Below, in pieces: positions 62,605 through 64,000 of a DNA stretch of 64,000 nucleotides; position 1 is the first letter of the stretch, and every line of letters starts with the position of its first letter. The translations under genes and the position numbers were made by a program. This stretch comes from Paracoccaceae bacterium. Lineage in GTDB: Bacteria; Pseudomonadota; Alphaproteobacteria; Rhodobacterales; Rhodobacteraceae. The notes beneath the pieces were generated by a model that saw only the letters and a list, made by a program, of their open reading frames with translations, was not told where the DNA came from and made no database searches. The stretch is from positions 39,562-103,561 of the forward strand of contig JAKVCO010000010.1 in NCBI GenBank assembly GCA_022448245.1, written 5' to 3'.

Positions 62605-63780
62605 ATGTTTGATGTCGTCATCGTCGGGGGCGGGCCGTCTGGCGCAACAGCCGCAAATGATCTGGCCCTGCGCGGCCATAAGGTGGCCGTCATCGACAGG
62701 GCTGGCCGGATCAAGCCCTGCGGCGGCGCCATCCCCCCGCGACTGATCGAAGACTTCGATATTCCCGACAGCCAGCTCGTGGCCAAGATCAACACGGCGC
62801 GCATGATCTCCCCCACGCAACGCCAGGTCGATATCCCGATCGAGAACGGCTTTGTGGGCATGGTCGACCGCGAGCACTTTGACGAATACCTGCGCGCGCG
62901 TGCCGCCCAAAACGGCGCTGAGCGCCACACCGGCACCTTCTTGCGCGTCGACCGAAATGGCCCGCATCCCAAGGTGATCTATAGGAATCGCCAGAAGGAA
63001 GAGATCGTCCTTGAGACGCGCATGATCATCGGTGCGGACGGCGCAAAATCAAAAGTAGCGGCCTCCGAAGTCCCCGGCGCGGGCAAAGGACGCTACGTTG
63101 TCGCCTATCACGAGATCATCAAAGCCCCCGGAAAAGTCGGCTCCTACGACCCAGAGCGCTGCGATGTGATCTATGATGGGGCAATCTCACCGGACTTCTA
63201 CGGCTGGGTCTTCCCCCATGGTGCCTCAGCCTCGGTGGGCATGGGCACCGAGGATATGGACGTCGATCTCAAACAGAAAACAGCAGACCTTCGTGCGGCG
63301 TCAGGGCTGGCGGGCTGCGAGACGATCCGGAAAGAGGGTGCGCCTATCCCTCTGAAACCGCTCGACAAATGGGACAACGGGAAGGACGTCGTTCTTTCCG
63401 GAGATGCCGCAGGCGTCGTAGCGCCGTCGTCCGGCGAAGGGATCTACTACGCCATGATGGGCGGCCGCGTGGCGGGCATGGCCGTCGAAGCTGCACTGGC
63501 CTCTGGCAAGGCGACCGACCTCGCCATGGCGCGCAAGCTCTTCATGAAAGAGCACAAGAACGTCTTCAAAGTGCTCGGCGCCATGCAGGACGCTTATTAC
63601 AAGTCCGACGAGCGCCGGGAGCGATTTGTCTCCCTGTGTCATGATGTCGACGTGCAGCGCCTCACCTTCGAGGCCTATATGAACAAAAAGCTCGTGGCGG
63701 CACGCCCGCTCGCGCATTTGAAAATTGGAATTAAGAACCTCGCCCACCTCATGGGCATCGTAAAACCGGAGCACGTGTGA
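62605..63780 (+). CDS. bchP: Geranylgeranyl reductase
   Basis: A 391-residue flavoprotein reducing the geranylgeranyl tail of bacteriochlorophyll to phytyl in three steps. The FAD site VVIVGGGPSGATAANDLAL is at 4-22; CGGAIPPRLI near 39-48 and GDAAGVVAPSSGEGIYYAM near 264-282 are the other family blocks. The stop shares its last base with the idi start (TGATG). Confidence 0.96.
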   Translation: MFDVVIVGGGPSGATAANDLALRGHKVAVIDRAGRIKPCGGAIPPRLIEDFDIPDSQLVAKINTARMISPTQRQVDIPIENGFVGMVDREHFDEYLRARAAQNGAERHTGTFLRVDRNGPHPKVIYRNRQKEEIVLETRMIIGADGAKSKVAASEVPGAGKGRYVVAYHEIIKAPGKVGSYDPERCDVIYDGAISPDFYGWVFPHGASASVGMGTEDMDVDLKQKTADLRAASGLAGCETIRKEGAPIPLKPLDKWDNGKDVVLSGDAAGVVAPSSGEGIYYAMMGGRVAGMAVEAALASGKATDLAMARKLFMKEHKNVFKVLGAMQDAYYKSDERRERFVSLCHDVDVQRLTFEAYMNKKLVAARPLAHLKIGIKNLAHLMGIVKPEHV

Positions 63781-64000
63781 TGGCAGAACAGACAATGATA
63801 CCCGCTTGGGTAGACGGCGTTCTGACCCCTGTGGAAAAGCTCGAAGTGCATCAGCGCGGCCTCAAGCATAAAGCTGTGAGTGTCTTCGTGATGGATGGGA
63901 TGGAGGTGCTGCTGCAGCAGCGCGCCCTGGGCAAGTATCATACGCCTGGTCTGTGGGCGAACACCTGCTGCACGCACCCCATGTGGGACGAAGATCCCGC
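63780..64000 (+). CDS. idi: Isopentenyl-diphosphate delta-isomerase, type 1 (partial)
   Basis: The first 73 codons of a type 1 IPP isomerase, cut by the window end. Visible are HQRGLKHKAVSVFVMDG, LLQQRALGKYHTPGLWANT and CCTHP, which contains the catalytic cysteine and metal-binding histidine of the family. It supplies dimethylallyl diphosphate for the geranylgeranyl tail and carotenoids. The same bchP-idi order is found in Rhodobacter. Confidence 0.93.
   Translation, partial: MAEQTMIPAWVDGVLTPVEKLEVHQRGLKHKAVSVFVMDGMEVLLQQRALGKYHTPGLWANTCCTHPMWDEDP

Overview
The window reads as chromosomal DNA of an alphaproteobacterium of the Rhodobacteraceae (Roseobacter clade) that is an aerobic anoxygenic phototroph. 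The reasons are a compact bacteriochlorophyll/reaction-centre gene cluster with the oxygen-dependent cyclase acsF, a chvIG-hprK-rapZ-EIIA-HPr regulatory operon, methylsuccinyl-CoA dehydrogenase of the ethylmalonyl-CoA pathway, a run of three peptide deformylase paralogues before fmt, and many family-typical DUF proteins. The DNA is GC-rich and dense, with many 1-4 base gene overlaps. I saw no rRNA, tRNA, CRISPR array, insertion sequence, phage or replication origin, and no gene-free stretch longer than about 300 bases.

Layout. 1-4.7 kb: end of an unidentified gene, etfBA, a DUF6473 gene, 3-hydroxyacyl-CoA dehydrogenase and an acyltransferase. 4.8-11.2 kb: HPr, EIIA-Man, rapZ, hprK, chvG, chvI (minus strand) with pckA divergent; three tandem 10-bp repeats sit at the pckA promoter. 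11.2-15.8 kb: broken SRPBCC gene beside arsR, TauE/SafE exporter, mcd, Hint-domain and META-domain genes. 15.7-24.2 kb (minus): recO, DUF1491, era, a GNAT gene with a premature stop, rnc, two tandem lepB genes, acpS, a membrane hydrolase, an ABZJ-type membrane protein, pdxJ, DUF2062. 24.2-35.2 kb: rsh, rpoZ, folK, NYN-domain gene, LysE, DUF3429, methyltransferase, rnhA, NUDIX, DUF4334, fmt, three def genes, PatB/MalY and a small hypothetical. 35.2-40.5 kb: cobalamin genes cobM, cbiG-cobJ fusion, cobI, cobL, cobH (minus).

40.7-64 kb: an unrecognised exported protein, then the photosynthesis gene cluster. On the minus strand the order of transcription is bchF-N-B-H-L-M, lhaA, puhA-B-C, a conserved small gene, acsF, a 34-codon ORF, puhE and hemA, followed by a pseudoazurin gene. 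On the plus strand are ppaA/aerR and ppsR, then bchG, a PucC-family transporter gene, bchP and the start of idi. PpsR-type operators (TGT-N12-ACA) lie at the bchF/ppaA divergent promoter and at the bchG promoter, so the cluster carries its own redox and B12/light-responsive control.

The most notable observations are: pseudoazurin directly downstream of hemA, where some related clusters carry a cytochrome c2 gene; a probable leaderless bchG promoter covered by PpsR sites; a BchL with about 66 extra N-terminal residues; OmpR-type repeats at pckA; a deformylase paralogue that has lost catalytic residues; and two genes inactivated by in-frame stops. Function assignments rest on reading the protein sequences from memory of the families; no database search was run.
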